64,000 bases of DNA from Zobellia uliginosa (GTDB lineage: Bacteria; Bacteroidota; Bacteroidia; Flavobacteriales; Flavobacteriaceae), in contig NZ_JAHKPY010000012.1 of assembly GCF_018860745.1 (NCBI RefSeq), positions 372,001 through 436,000 of the forward strand, given 5' to 3'. The notes below the pieces were generated by a model. It saw nothing but the letters and a program-made list of their open reading frames with translations. It searched no databases and was not told the DNA's origin. The translations under genes were made by a program, and so were the position numbers. Every line of letters starts with the position of its first letter. Within the stretch, counting starts at the first letter, position 1. Shown here piece by piece: positions 7,882 to 16,643 of this stretch.

Positions 7882-8304
7882 CTAATTTCTCCATTTTAAC
7901 CACCTTTCCGTAGAAAAAATGGATTTTATAAGCAATGATCCCATGATTGCACCCACACTATTTGCCAATGCATCAAAGATATCGCCATGGCGATTTGCCG
8001 TTAAAGCGTACTGTAATACCTCAATAACTATACCATAACCAATAGCTCCGAACAATGCTAGTAAAAAGGCTTTGCGCAAAGGCATTGCCCCATTAGTTAC
8101 CTCTCTAAAAAAAAGTACAGCCAGAAAGGCAGCACCAAAATAAAAAGAAAAGTGTACCACCTTATCAAGATTTGGAATATCTATATCCGCAACATCCGTA
8201 TCGGAGAAAGAGGCCAGACTCATATACGTAACGAATATCATCCAACCAAAAAATGCTATCGTATACCTACGGTTTTTAAGCACTAATAAGCGATTTATAC
8301 GCAT
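7882..8304 (-). CDS. VanZ-like membrane protein
   Basis: 140 residues, four membrane helices. It has the VanZ-family pattern: a conserved [20 protein letters not shown] segment, then [36 protein letters not shown] near the C-terminus. The family is named after a teicoplanin-resistance protein but most members have no known function. The ATG at 8304 overlaps the gcvH end by 29 bases in another frame; a GTG 21 bases further in is an alternative start that would almost remove the overlap. Co-transcribed with gcvH from the promoter at 8676-8707. Confidence 0.8.
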   Translation of the reverse strand: MRINRLLVLKNRRYTIAFFGWMIFVTYMSLASFSDTDVADIDIPNLDKVVHFSFYFGAAFLAVLFFREVTNGAMPLRKAFLLALFGAIGYGIVIEVLQYALTANRHGDIFDALANSVGAIMGSLLIKSIFSTERWLKWRN

Positions 8305-8656
8305 CTGCAGACAAAAGGTCGTCTACTTCCGAAGCATCACTAATTTTAATTTTCACCATCCAACCATTTCCATAAGGGTCAGAATTTACGTTTTCAGGAG
8401 CATCTTCCAATGCTTCATTAAACTCAATAATTTCACCACTTAAGGGCTGAAACAAATCAGAAACGGTTTTTACCGCTTCAACCGTTCCAAAAACCTCTTC
8501 TTTATCCAAAGTCTCATCTACGGTTTCCACTTCAACATAAACAATATCTCCCAATTCACTTTGAGCGAAATCAGTAATACCAACGGTAGCAATATCACCG
8601 TCTATTTTAATCCACTCGTGATCCTTTGTATATTTTAATTCTGCAGGTATATTCAT
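8276..8656 (-). CDS. gcvH: glycine cleavage system H protein
   Basis: 126 residues from the ATG at 8656 ([15 protein letters not shown]), the normal family length. H protein carries the lipoyl arm that shuttles the aminomethyl group between the P, T and L proteins of glycine cleavage. The lipoyl-lysine is K63 in [12 protein letters not shown], and the C-terminal [11 protein letters not shown] block is intact. The frame stays open to 8728, but that longer start lies upstream of a full promoter (8676-8707), so 8656 is right. The gcvP and gcvT genes are not in this window. The 3' end overlaps the VanZ-like gene. Confidence 0.95.
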   Translation of the reverse strand: MNIPAELKYTKDHEWIKIDGDIATVGITDFAQSELGDIVYVEVETVDETLDKEEVFGTVEAVKTVSDLFQPLSGEIIEFNEALEDAPENVNSDPYGNGWMVKIKISDASEVDDLLSADAYKSLISA

Positions 8657-8675
8657 GGTCTTATTTTTATGAAAA

Positions 8676-8707
8676 CAAATGTATCGTTTTCTGAAGGAGT
8701 ATTCAAA
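8676..8707 (-). promoter_or_regulatory. promoter of gcvH
   Basis: Minus strand: TTTG (8707-8704), 20-base spacer, TACATTTG (8683-8676). Full match to the Bacteroidetes consensus; it excludes the longer gcvH start at 8728. Confidence 0.8.
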
Positions 8708-8805
8708 AAAACACGACCAAGTTGACAAAGAAATGAGAAAAATTATCCTAATTTAAAATTAACTACTCCTCTACAACTATTTCCTCAATTTCATAAGGCG
8801 ATAAA

Positions 8806-11800
8806 TTAATTACCGAAATTGTATCTAATAGTGAAACCCGTATTAATAGTAGTCTGCGGAAAGGCTGTTGACACGGCAAACTGGGAGAATGAGTGATCGT
8901 AAAAGAACAGAGCATTTAAGTTTTTACTTAGCGCATAATCTGCAGTAAACTTAATGGACAGCAAGTTTTGTCCAGAAGTAATTTGATTATTATCTATATC
9001 GAGATTTCTTATAATAGTAATATTATCCCTTAACGTAACATCTGCCTTTAGGTTTAAATCACCTTTTAAACGGGTTTTGTTCCCACCAATGTTCGTAACA
9101 AACTTTACATCCTTAAAACGATACCCTAAACCAACCGTATATTCCTTACCGTTCATTTCGGTCATAAGGTTATTATCAAAACTAAGTGCCAAAGTTCTAC
9201 TGGTTCTCATTTCCGCTAAAATGCTCACTGAGTTTTTCATTTCGAAATCCAAACGAACTAGCGGATTGAACTCATCATTCAACACTACGTTATTTAAAAT
9301 AAGGTCGGACATTTGGTCACCTGTCTCTGCATCTAAGGTAGATAGTCCATCATTCTTCAACTGTACTTTCTCAAGATTAGTCTGAAATGAGTTGATACTA
9401 TAGGCAGCACGATACCCGTGGCTCAAAGAAAAACGCTGAAATGTCTTCTTAAACCACTTGTTACGCATAAGACCCGTAAACTTCAAGTTCCAATTAGGAA
9501 TGGGAATATCACGAAAAGCATCCAAATTTACACGCTTCGCATCCTGACCCGTATACGCAGCAAAGAATGCCGGAAGCAACACTTCTTGTTGTGTTTTCCC
9601 ATACCCCTCCGGAAACCCTGTATCCGGATTAATAACCGGGGTCTGCCCCCTGTCTTCCAACAAACGATTCGCTATAGTAATTCGGTTTTGTTTGAACTGC
9701 TCAAATGTTTTTGAATCAAATTCATCACTTTTATTAAAAACCGTACCGATCATAACCGTAGATATACTAAAGTTACCATACTGGTTCCCCAAGAGGTTAT
9801 TATATTCCAATGAACCATCTGCATTATTACGCACTACGCTGAAATTCTCTTGATAGCTATTTGAGTATTGCCTATCCGCAGATAAATCTATAGTAAGATC
9901 CTTAATAGGTTGTGCTGTAGCGGTTATATTAAGCTGCTTGTTCACATTTTCTATATACTGTTCATTGAATTCTCCAAAACCGGTTAACCACCCTTTTCTA
10001 GCAGCATCAAAACGTACATCTGCCTGACTACCGAATACAAAACCAACCGAAGGCTTCAATGACCCCACAAAACCAACCGATTGTGTATATCCTGGCAACA
10101 CCTTACCTCTACTTTCATTATAGTTGACATTTAAACGCTTAACCATAGTTAATACATCTACTGCCGTATTGAAGAGTCCACTACTTTTCTTTTTCGTTTT
10201 TTCCTCATCAGATGCCGGGTTTCCTGCTTTATCCTTTCGAATCGGAGTTCGTTTAGCATCCGGTTTGCCACTTCGCTTTTTAAGTCCGATCAAATCGTAG
10301 AACTTTTGCATTGTTAGATTGGCCGTAAGATTATGAGTACTGGCATTCTGTACTGTATTAATATCTTCTAATGCCACTTCTCTTAAAGCATCTCCACCAC
10401 GTTGCCAATCAAAATTACTGGTATAGCTGTATTGCGCATTGATAAAATCCAGCACGGGTATCTTACTAAACGGTAGGTCATAATTCAACTCCAACTGTTG
10501 TGCATGTCTATTGGGCTCTCCTAAATCCCAAAAGCCGTCCCAAAGACCTAAAGCATCATTAATTCGTTGATCTTCCTCACCCGTATCAGTCAAATAATCT
10601 TCGTAATAATTTCTTACGATATGATTGTTACTGGCCGTCATATTTAAACGTAATGACTTCGTAAGACTATAGTTTACGGCATACTGCCAATTGAACTGGT
10701 AATTTCTTTGTTGCAATGTAGGCAACTCTAATTTATCTACTCCCTCTTCCACAACATCTCTAAAACGTTGTTGATTAAACTGTCTATCTATATTGGAATT
10801 TACGGAAACACTAGTAGGCAGTAAACTTAAGTTCAGTTCTTTTAGCCATCTCCAATATTGACCTGTAAACAGCGAATCATTTTTAGCAAAGGGTGCCACC
10901 TCTACAGGTTTAAAATTATGATTATAAACAAAACCTGCAGCAACGTTCTTATCCTCCAAAGAGGCTATTTCAAAATCTCTATGATTGGTTTCATTATATG
11001 AATAGTTAAAAGTAAAGTTTTCTACATCATAGAAATTAGCATCTGCCTCTTCACCTCTATCCTTACGGACCCCTATAAAGTTTATACTTGTTCTTTTTGT
11101 ATAATCTTCTGCCTGCTGCTCAATAGCTTTTGCATCTTCGGGATTATCAGCAGCATCAATTCTGTCCTGTAATTTTAAATCGTCATAAACCGGATCAAAT
11201 TCCGGAGTTATCATTTGTTCAGATATACCATAGTTAAATGGAAGTTGAATTCCCCATTTATTTGGAAGCAATTGTCCTAGGTTCACATTTGTGACCACAT
11301 CGTACGAAAGCGCATCTTCACGTGCACGTTCGTTAGGCATCTGATCAATAGCACCAAAACCAGAGGTACTAGTACTACCTGTTGCTGATACGTTTGCAAA
11401 ATCTGCAAAATTAGCATCTACCGCAGCTAAAGCCGCCCATCCGCCTTCATTATCCAAACCGGCCAAACGTAGTTCATTAAACCAGACTTCTCCTCTTGCG
11501 GGAGTCCTACTAACATTTTTCACACCCACCATCATACTACGGATGCTACCCAAAGACGGGTTACCCTGTATACCTATACGCAACCTACCAGGTGTTCTTG
11601 CAGAAAGGGGGTCTACCGGTATTACCTCACCCTCTATAACTTCAAAATATCTTATTTGACTAAGGTCACTTCCTGCTATCCAAACCGATTTTACTTTATT
11701 AAGGTCAGCTAAGACAATTTCCATTTGGTTATTATCTGGCCAAACTGCTTCTTCGGAACTAGCTCCAAAAGCAGTAAACTCTAATGGTATCTCTAGCTGG

Positions 11801-14800
11801 TAGAAGTTTTCCGAGAAATCTGTTCCTATTCGAAGGAAACCTATTAAAGGTTGATCAACATCGTAATTATCTGTTTCTAGAATTTTCTCGGCGTGTATGA
11901 ACATTTTCAATTTCTCATACTGGCGCACATCAATATCAAGACTCTTAAAAACGCCTCGGGAATCTTGTGATTCCAAGTTTTCCACTACCAAGGACAGTGA
12001 TTGCTCATTCTGCTGAATGATTGTGTTATTATTATTCAGTTGCTCCCGAAGTACGCCTGGTGGAAGCACATAAGGAATTGGCGTTCTACTTTCGTTCTCT
12101 TGAATATTTACCGCATTAACATCTAGTGTAGTAGCGTCATCTGAAGTATTAGGGTCATCTATATCTAGAGATTTTGTATACGTTCTCCAATCTCCACGGA
12201 CTAAATCCAAAGTAGCAAAACGTAAAAGCACATCGCTAGAAAAGCCGGTCATATACATACGTAATGAGCTTATAGAACGAAAATCATTGATACCGCCTAC
12301 CGCTTCCGTAAAATCGCTCAAAGGAATTTTATACTGAATCCATCTTGTACGCACCGTACTTTCGTTTGGAATTCTATTTCCGGAAAGCACCAGTGAATCA
12401 CGAATATCCGTTACATATTTGTCATTGATGGTCGTATTAGGCTTAATAGGAATACGGTACTCATAATAACTATTAACCGTGTTCATGGTAAGATCACGAT
12501 CTATGTCTTCTACATCCGGTAGGGTTGTTGAGCCCCTATTATCATTGGTAACCTCAACCGGGGAGTTTCCTTGTGGGTTGTTAAAATTTAAATATCGATT
12601 TAATATTCCACCTTCCCGTTGCAAGAAATACTCATAGTTGTCCAAAGCCGGATCCTCAGGGTTATCAGTACCATAAATAGCGGTTTCGGCCGCATCATCT
12701 AGACCATCAAAACCAACATCTTGCTGAGAACGACTACCTTCATCTACATCAAAAGCATAAACTAATGCTTGTGTCGCTGGCACAGGTCCCCAAATAGGGT
12801 TTTCTGGCTTAATACTACCTTCCCCGTTAATTGGCAATCCGTTTTCATATTGCTTAAGACCATCGGATAAGATATCCTCAGAAATATTACCTAAGTTAAA
12901 AACCAACTCACCTTGGCTAGTGGCAGTTCCTTCTAAATAAGGATCCATTACCCAAAATTGTACAAACTCAACATTAGCCTGCTCAAAGTTGGTACTACTC
13001 AATGAGCGCATGATACCACCCCACTTATCATTAGGAGCATCCGTATTAAAATTTGCATTGGCATTATATGGGCCTTTTAATTCAGGGTAATAGGCTAAAT
13101 CCAATGTAGTTTGTTGTCTGGTCTGTCCTTGTGCCTGTTCCACATTGGGAAATACCTCATCTATAAATATTCTTCTTGTGGCGTTGGTAGAAATATCATT
13201 ATCGCTAATACTAGAAGGTCTTTGGTTGGTGTAGAAAACCGGATCAATTGTATACCAAGCTGTTTTTGCCCTTCCAAAACCTGTTTCCAGTCCCTTTTGG
13301 GTAGGCGAATCCAAAAATTCCAATGGTGTACTGGCCAATGCCCAACCAAGTGAAGACCGAATATCGATTAATGCTTGCGCCCCTTCAAAATCATCTAAAT
13401 AAGTGGTTGTTTCCCCTTGAAAATCAGCGTTTTTGGGAGAATTTGGCTTTAACCAAGCTACCTCTCCACGCACCGAAATATTAGACGGTACATCTGTATC
13501 AATATTAGGAAGCTTATTTACCAAACGGGTCAAAAATGGGACTTCGGTTGAGAAATTTCCATTAAAACCAAATACCGTATTATTTACGGGCTCTACTCCA
13601 AAATTGGACTTTTGCGTTAATGGACGCTCGTTTAAGTTTAACAAAGTGGCGCCTAAAACAAAATTCTTGTTGAACTGATGTTCTACATTTACTCCAGTAA
13701 AACGGCGTGTTTGCTGACCGAAAACCGCATTGTTCTCTACTGAAATATTAATAGGCGTATTGGATGCTTCCAAACTAGGATCAAGAATCTGAACTGTACC
13801 CGCTTGGTAGTTTACCGTATAATCTATACCTTCTTGTAATTGTCTTCCTCCTGCGGTAACACGCACAGAACCTCTTGGCACATTGAATGCTCCAATAGGA
13901 ATACCATTGCTTCCTTCTGACTTATATCCACCTTTTAATAAGAACTTATCTTTTTCAGGATTCTGCAATGCAGCTGATTTGGTCAGCTCGTACATATCTC
14001 TAAATACGTACTTTTCTTGGTTAGCGTTATAACCCGTTTCCGTATTATAATCTCCTCCGCCCAAACGCTCAAAAAGATACTCTCCAAACGGCTCGACTTT
14101 TGTGAAAATAATTTGTCCATTTTGGGTATCTACCGTTATACCGGGCACAAAATCAAAGAAACCATCACCACCTGGCTGTAAGTCATTGTAGGCATTCAAC
14201 CTATCAAAATTAAATATCTCCAGAAGTATCCGCTCTTGTAAAGGCTTGCCCCCATCTGTCTGCCCAGGAAAATCCTCTACCGGAGTAATATAGTTTCTTG
14301 GCGTTGGATTCGAATACAGAATATTCATTTTAAAATCTTCCTCACTCAACCTAAAAGCGCCCGTAGCATAAATGTTCTTCATCATCAAATCCCAGATAGG
14401 ATCAGACACGTTGGTAATATTACTTTTCAGTAATTTTAAAACCAGTGTATTGTTGTCAATAATAGGATTGTCAATAGACCCAGAAACCGTAGTTGCATCT
14501 AAGCCCCCATTTGCAAATTCACCTACTTGGTACACTTTACCGTTATACGTATATTGAAACGCTACTGCTAAAACCTCGTCATTACTTAAACGCTGGTTTA
14601 ATGAGATATAACCTAATTGAGAGTTAAATTGAAAATCTCTATTCTGTTCTAATTTTCTAGCATTCTCTAAATAGGCATAATCAAAACCTTGGTTAGGCTG
14701 ATAACCTGCAATATTAAAAGCCTGTTCTATCGTTGCTACATCTCTAACACTCTGTGTAAGCGCTCCACCCTGACCTATTAAAGCAGGATTATAATCATTG

Positions 14801-16002
14801 GCGTCGTTACGAGGTAACTGATTAGGCTGACCGGTATTGGTATTAAAGAAAGTTCCTGGCGCATTCTGACCGATCCTAGTTTTTGTTTCACCGGCCAAAA
14901 GAGGATCGTATTCCCCCAAATCCTGTATACCAACTATGTTACGAACGTTCAATGTTTGCTGGCTACGGTTCGTAACCCATACTTCTAAACGCGTAATCTG
15001 AACTTGACTTCTTATATACGGATAGTCTGCTAAGGCAGCATCATAATTATCTCTAAAGTATTGTGCTAAAAAAAAGTGCTTATCCTCATCATATTGCAAA
15101 GCAGAAACAGAGAATTCGTTCACTGTACCACCACCCTGCGCTACAACCGTGTTATTTTGAGATCGTTGCTCAGAAAAGACCGCTGTAACCGTAGTTTTAC
15201 CAAATTGAAGCTGTGTTTTAACTCCAAAAAGACTTTGCGCCCCTGTTATTAATGAACTATTAAGCGGCATATTTACGTTACCTACTTCTATAGACTGAAT
15301 AATATCGTCCTCTGTAGGAGTATAATCCAATTTTACAATATTCTGAAAATCAAAAGTTGCCTCTGTATCGTAATTAGCGGTTACTTGCAACCGCTCTCCT
15401 ATCTTACCCAACATACTTAAACTTATACGTTGATCAAAATCAAAAGAAAGATTGGTCCGGTTTCTTGGAGATAGTGATGGGTTATCGTTTTTCTGCCAGA
15501 TGACACCTAAATCCATAGCCACGGATCCCTGTGGTATCACCTCTATAGTATTGCCTCCAAAAATTGATTGAAAGAAATTATTGTTTACGTAAAAATTAGG
15601 GAGTAAATTTTTTCGAGCTTCTTCGCTGCCTTCTTTTTTACCAGCGTAGGCATCTGCTTTTTCTTTGAAATATCCTTTGATTCCCTCTTGGCGCACCAAC
15701 TCATAGTACTGATCAGGAGTAAGGATTACAGGGTATCCAATATCAAAATCACCTACCTTTTCAGAATAGATGTACATATTTAGGTTTGGATCGTATTCGT
15801 ATTTAGAAACAATACTTTCCGGGTTTTCCATTTTGAGCTTACCCAAAGAAAAACCGGTTTTTACGGAATCCACTTCTTGCTCTTCCCTATCTTCATTTTC
15901 TGTTTCTTGAGCATACGATATACCGGAGGAAACGAGCAAAAATAAAAATAGGAGTGTAAGCTTAAATGGTGATTTAAGAAATAGTTTGGCCCCTGTTTTC
16001 AA
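8806..16002 (-). CDS. sprA: gliding motility / type IX secretion outer-membrane protein SprA
   Basis: 2398 residues, the giant size expected for SprA/Sov, the 36-strand outer-membrane barrel through which T9SS substrates leave the cell. A signal peptide (about residues 1-32, ending SGISYAQ) is followed by long stretches of alternating beta strands. Landmarks include NNFFQSIFGGNTIEVIPQG with SVAMDLGVIWQKNDNPS, and GEVWFNELRLAGLDNEGGWAA in the middle. The C-terminus ends FTIRYNFGN with terminal aromatic strands like other barrels. The only start in frame is TTG at 16002, 5 bases after the ruvA stop; no ATG or GTG lies upstream before that stop. Neighbouring ruvA on the same strand implies co-transcription. 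Two T9SS-type cargo proteins are encoded at 54988 and 58268. Confidence 0.96.
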   Translation of the reverse strand: MKTGAKLFLKSPFKLTLLFLFLLVSSGISYAQETENEDREEQEVDSVKTGFSLGKLKMENPESIVSKYEYDPNLNMYIYSEKVGDFDIGYPVILTPDQYYELVRQEGIKGYFKEKADAYAGKKEGSEEARKNLLPNFYVNNNFFQSIFGGNTIEVIPQGSVAMDLGVIWQKNDNPSLSPRNRTNLSFDFDQRISLSMLGKIGERLQVTANYDTEATFDFQNIVKLDYTPTEDDIIQSIEVGNVNMPLNSSLITGAQSLFGVKTQLQFGKTTVTAVFSEQRSQNNTVVAQGGGTVNEFSVSALQYDEDKHFFLAQYFRDNYDAALADYPYIRSQVQITRLEVWVTNRSQQTLNVRNIVGIQDLGEYDPLLAGETKTRIGQNAPGTFFNTNTGQPNQLPRNDANDYNPALIGQGGALTQSVRDVATIEQAFNIAGYQPNQGFDYAYLENARKLEQNRDFQFNSQLGYISLNQRLSNDEVLAVAFQYTYNGKVYQVGEFANGGLDATTVSGSIDNPIIDNNTLVLKLLKSNITNVSDPIWDLMMKNIYATGAFRLSEEDFKMNILYSNPTPRNYITPVEDFPGQTDGGKPLQERILLEIFNFDRLNAYNDLQPGGDGFFDFVPGITVDTQNGQIIFTKVEPFGEYLFERLGGGDYNTETGYNANQEKYVFRDMYELTKSAALQNPEKDKFLLKGGYKSEGSNGIPIGAFNVPRGSVRVTAGGRQLQEGIDYTVNYQAGTVQILDPSLEASNTPINISVENNAVFGQQTRRFTGVNVEHQFNKNFVLGATLLNLNERPLTQKSNFGVEPVNNTVFGFNGNFSTEVPFLTRLVNKLPNIDTDVPSNISVRGEVAWLKPNSPKNADFQGETTTYLDDFEGAQALIDIRSSLGWALASTPLEFLDSPTQKGLETGFGRAKTAWYTIDPVFYTNQRPSSISDNDISTNATRRIFIDEVFPNVEQAQGQTRQQTTLDLAYYPELKGPYNANANFNTDAPNDKWGGIMRSLSSTNFEQANVEFVQFWVMDPYLEGTATSQGELVFNLGNISEDILSDGLKQYENGLPINGEGSIKPENPIWGPVPATQALVYAFDVDEGSRSQQDVGFDGLDDAAETAIYGTDNPEDPALDNYEYFLQREGGILNRYLNFNNPQGNSPVEVTNDNRGSTTLPDVEDIDRDLTMNTVNSYYEYRIPIKPNTTINDKYVTDIRDSLVLSGNRIPNESTVRTRWIQYKIPLSDFTEAVGGINDFRSISSLRMYMTGFSSDVLLRFATLDLVRGDWRTYTKSLDIDDPNTSDDATTLDVNAVNIQENESRTPIPYVLPPGVLREQLNNNNTIIQQNEQSLSLVVENLESQDSRGVFKSLDIDVRQYEKLKMFIHAEKILETDNYDVDQPLIGFLRIGTDFSENFYQLEIPLEFTAFGASSEEAVWPDNNQMEIVLADLNKVKSVWIAGSDLSQIRYFEVIEGEVIPVDPLSARTPGRLRIGIQGNPSLGSIRSMMVGVKNVSRTPARGEVWFNELRLAGLDNEGGWAALAAVDANFADFANVSATGSTSTSGFGAIDQMPNERAREDALSYDVVTNVNLGQLLPNKWGIQLPFNYGISEQMITPEFDPVYDDLKLQDRIDAADNPEDAKAIEQQAEDYTKRTSINFIGVRKDRGEEADANFYDVENFTFNYSYNETNHRDFEIASLEDKNVAAGFVYNHNFKPVEVAPFAKNDSLFTGQYWRWLKELNLSLLPTSVSVNSNIDRQFNQQRFRDVVEEGVDKLELPTLQQRNYQFNWQYAVNYSLTKSLRLNMTASNNHIVRNYYEDYLTDTGEEDQRINDALGLWDGFWDLGEPNRHAQQLELNYDLPFSKIPVLDFINAQYSYTSNFDWQRGGDALREVALEDINTVQNASTHNLTANLTMQKFYDLIGLKKRSGKPDAKRTPIRKDKAGNPASDEEKTKKKSSGLFNTAVDVLTMVKRLNVNYNESRGKVLPGYTQSVGFVGSLKPSVGFVFGSQADVRFDAARKGWLTGFGEFNEQYIENVNKQLNITATAQPIKDLTIDLSADRQYSNSYQENFSVVRNNADGSLEYNNLLGNQYGNFSISTVMIGTVFNKSDEFDSKTFEQFKQNRITIANRLLEDRGQTPVINPDTGFPEGYGKTQQEVLLPAFFAAYTGQDAKRVNLDAFRDIPIPNWNLKFTGLMRNKWFKKTFQRFSLSHGYRAAYSINSFQTNLEKVQLKNDGLSTLDAETGDQMSDLILNNVVLNDEFNPLVRLDFEMKNSVSILAEMRTSRTLALSFDNNLMTEMNGKEYTVGLGYRFKDVKFVTNIGGNKTRLKGDLNLKADVTLRDNITIIRNLDIDNNQITSGQNLLSIKFTADYALSKNLNALFFYDHSFSQFAVSTAFPQTTINTGFTIRYNFGN

Positions 16003-16007
16003 ACTTG

Positions 16008-16589
16008 TTATAAATTTTTAAGCGCAAGTTTAATTATGTTCTCTACGCTGAGAGAGGGATCTTGGGCAAGTACTTTATCAACTACCTTTTCGGCTTGTCT
16101 TCTTACAAAGCCAAGAACCTCTAAAGCAGATAACGCTTCTTCTTTATTTGTATTGTTCGCGGGTGCGGAAACTTCGCCTATATCGTAAACTTTTAAAATC
16201 TTATCGCGAAGGTCTAGAATAACACGTTGGGCCGTTTTGGCTCCTATACCTTTGATAGATTGAATTGTGGGCACGTCTCCGTTAGCAATAGCATCCCTAA
16301 TTTGGGCCGGTTCTAATGAAGAAAGCATAGTCCTAGCCGTACTTGAACCAATACCTGAAACCGATAACAAAAGACGGAAAATCTCGCGCTCTGATCGCTC
16401 TGCGAAACCAAATAAAGTGTGAGAGTCTTCTTTCACCTGAAGATGGGTGAACAAACTGATATTTTCCGAATCCCCAACCTTAGAAAAGGTATTTAAAGAA
16501 ATATTGACAAAATAGCCAACTCCAGCACATTCTATTACTACAAACGTCGGATTTTTTTCTACAAGCTTTCCTTTAAGGTGAGTAATCAT
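16008..16589 (-). CDS. ruvA: Holliday junction branch migration protein RuvA
   Basis: 193 residues, standard length. RuvA tetramers bind the four-way junction and recruit the RuvB motor. Seen here: the N-terminal OB domain (MITHLKGKLVEKNPTFVVIE), the two helix-hairpin-helix motifs (VSGIGSSTARTMLS and IKGIGAKTAQRVILDL, about residues 72-125), and the C-terminal RuvB-binding helix bundle (EEALSALEVLGFVRRQAEKVV). It lies 54 bases after maeB and 5 bases before the TTG start of sprA. The partner ruvB is on the same strand at 21416-22438, separated by maeB, an MFS gene and queG. Confidence 0.96.
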   Translation of the reverse strand: MITHLKGKLVEKNPTFVVIECAGVGYFVNISLNTFSKVGDSENISLFTHLQVKEDSHTLFGFAERSEREIFRLLLSVSGIGSSTARTMLSSLEPAQIRDAIANGDVPTIQSIKGIGAKTAQRVILDLRDKILKVYDIGEVSAPANNTNKEEALSALEVLGFVRRQAEKVVDKVLAQDPSLSVENIIKLALKNL

Positions 16590-16643
16590 GGTTGGGGCGG
16601 TTTTGGTGGATTATTATGTCCGGCCATTACAACCGGACTGTAG

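Noticed and set aside
8657-8728. Longer gcvH start at 8728
   Set aside because: It lies upstream of a consensus promoter and adds residues not found in H proteins.
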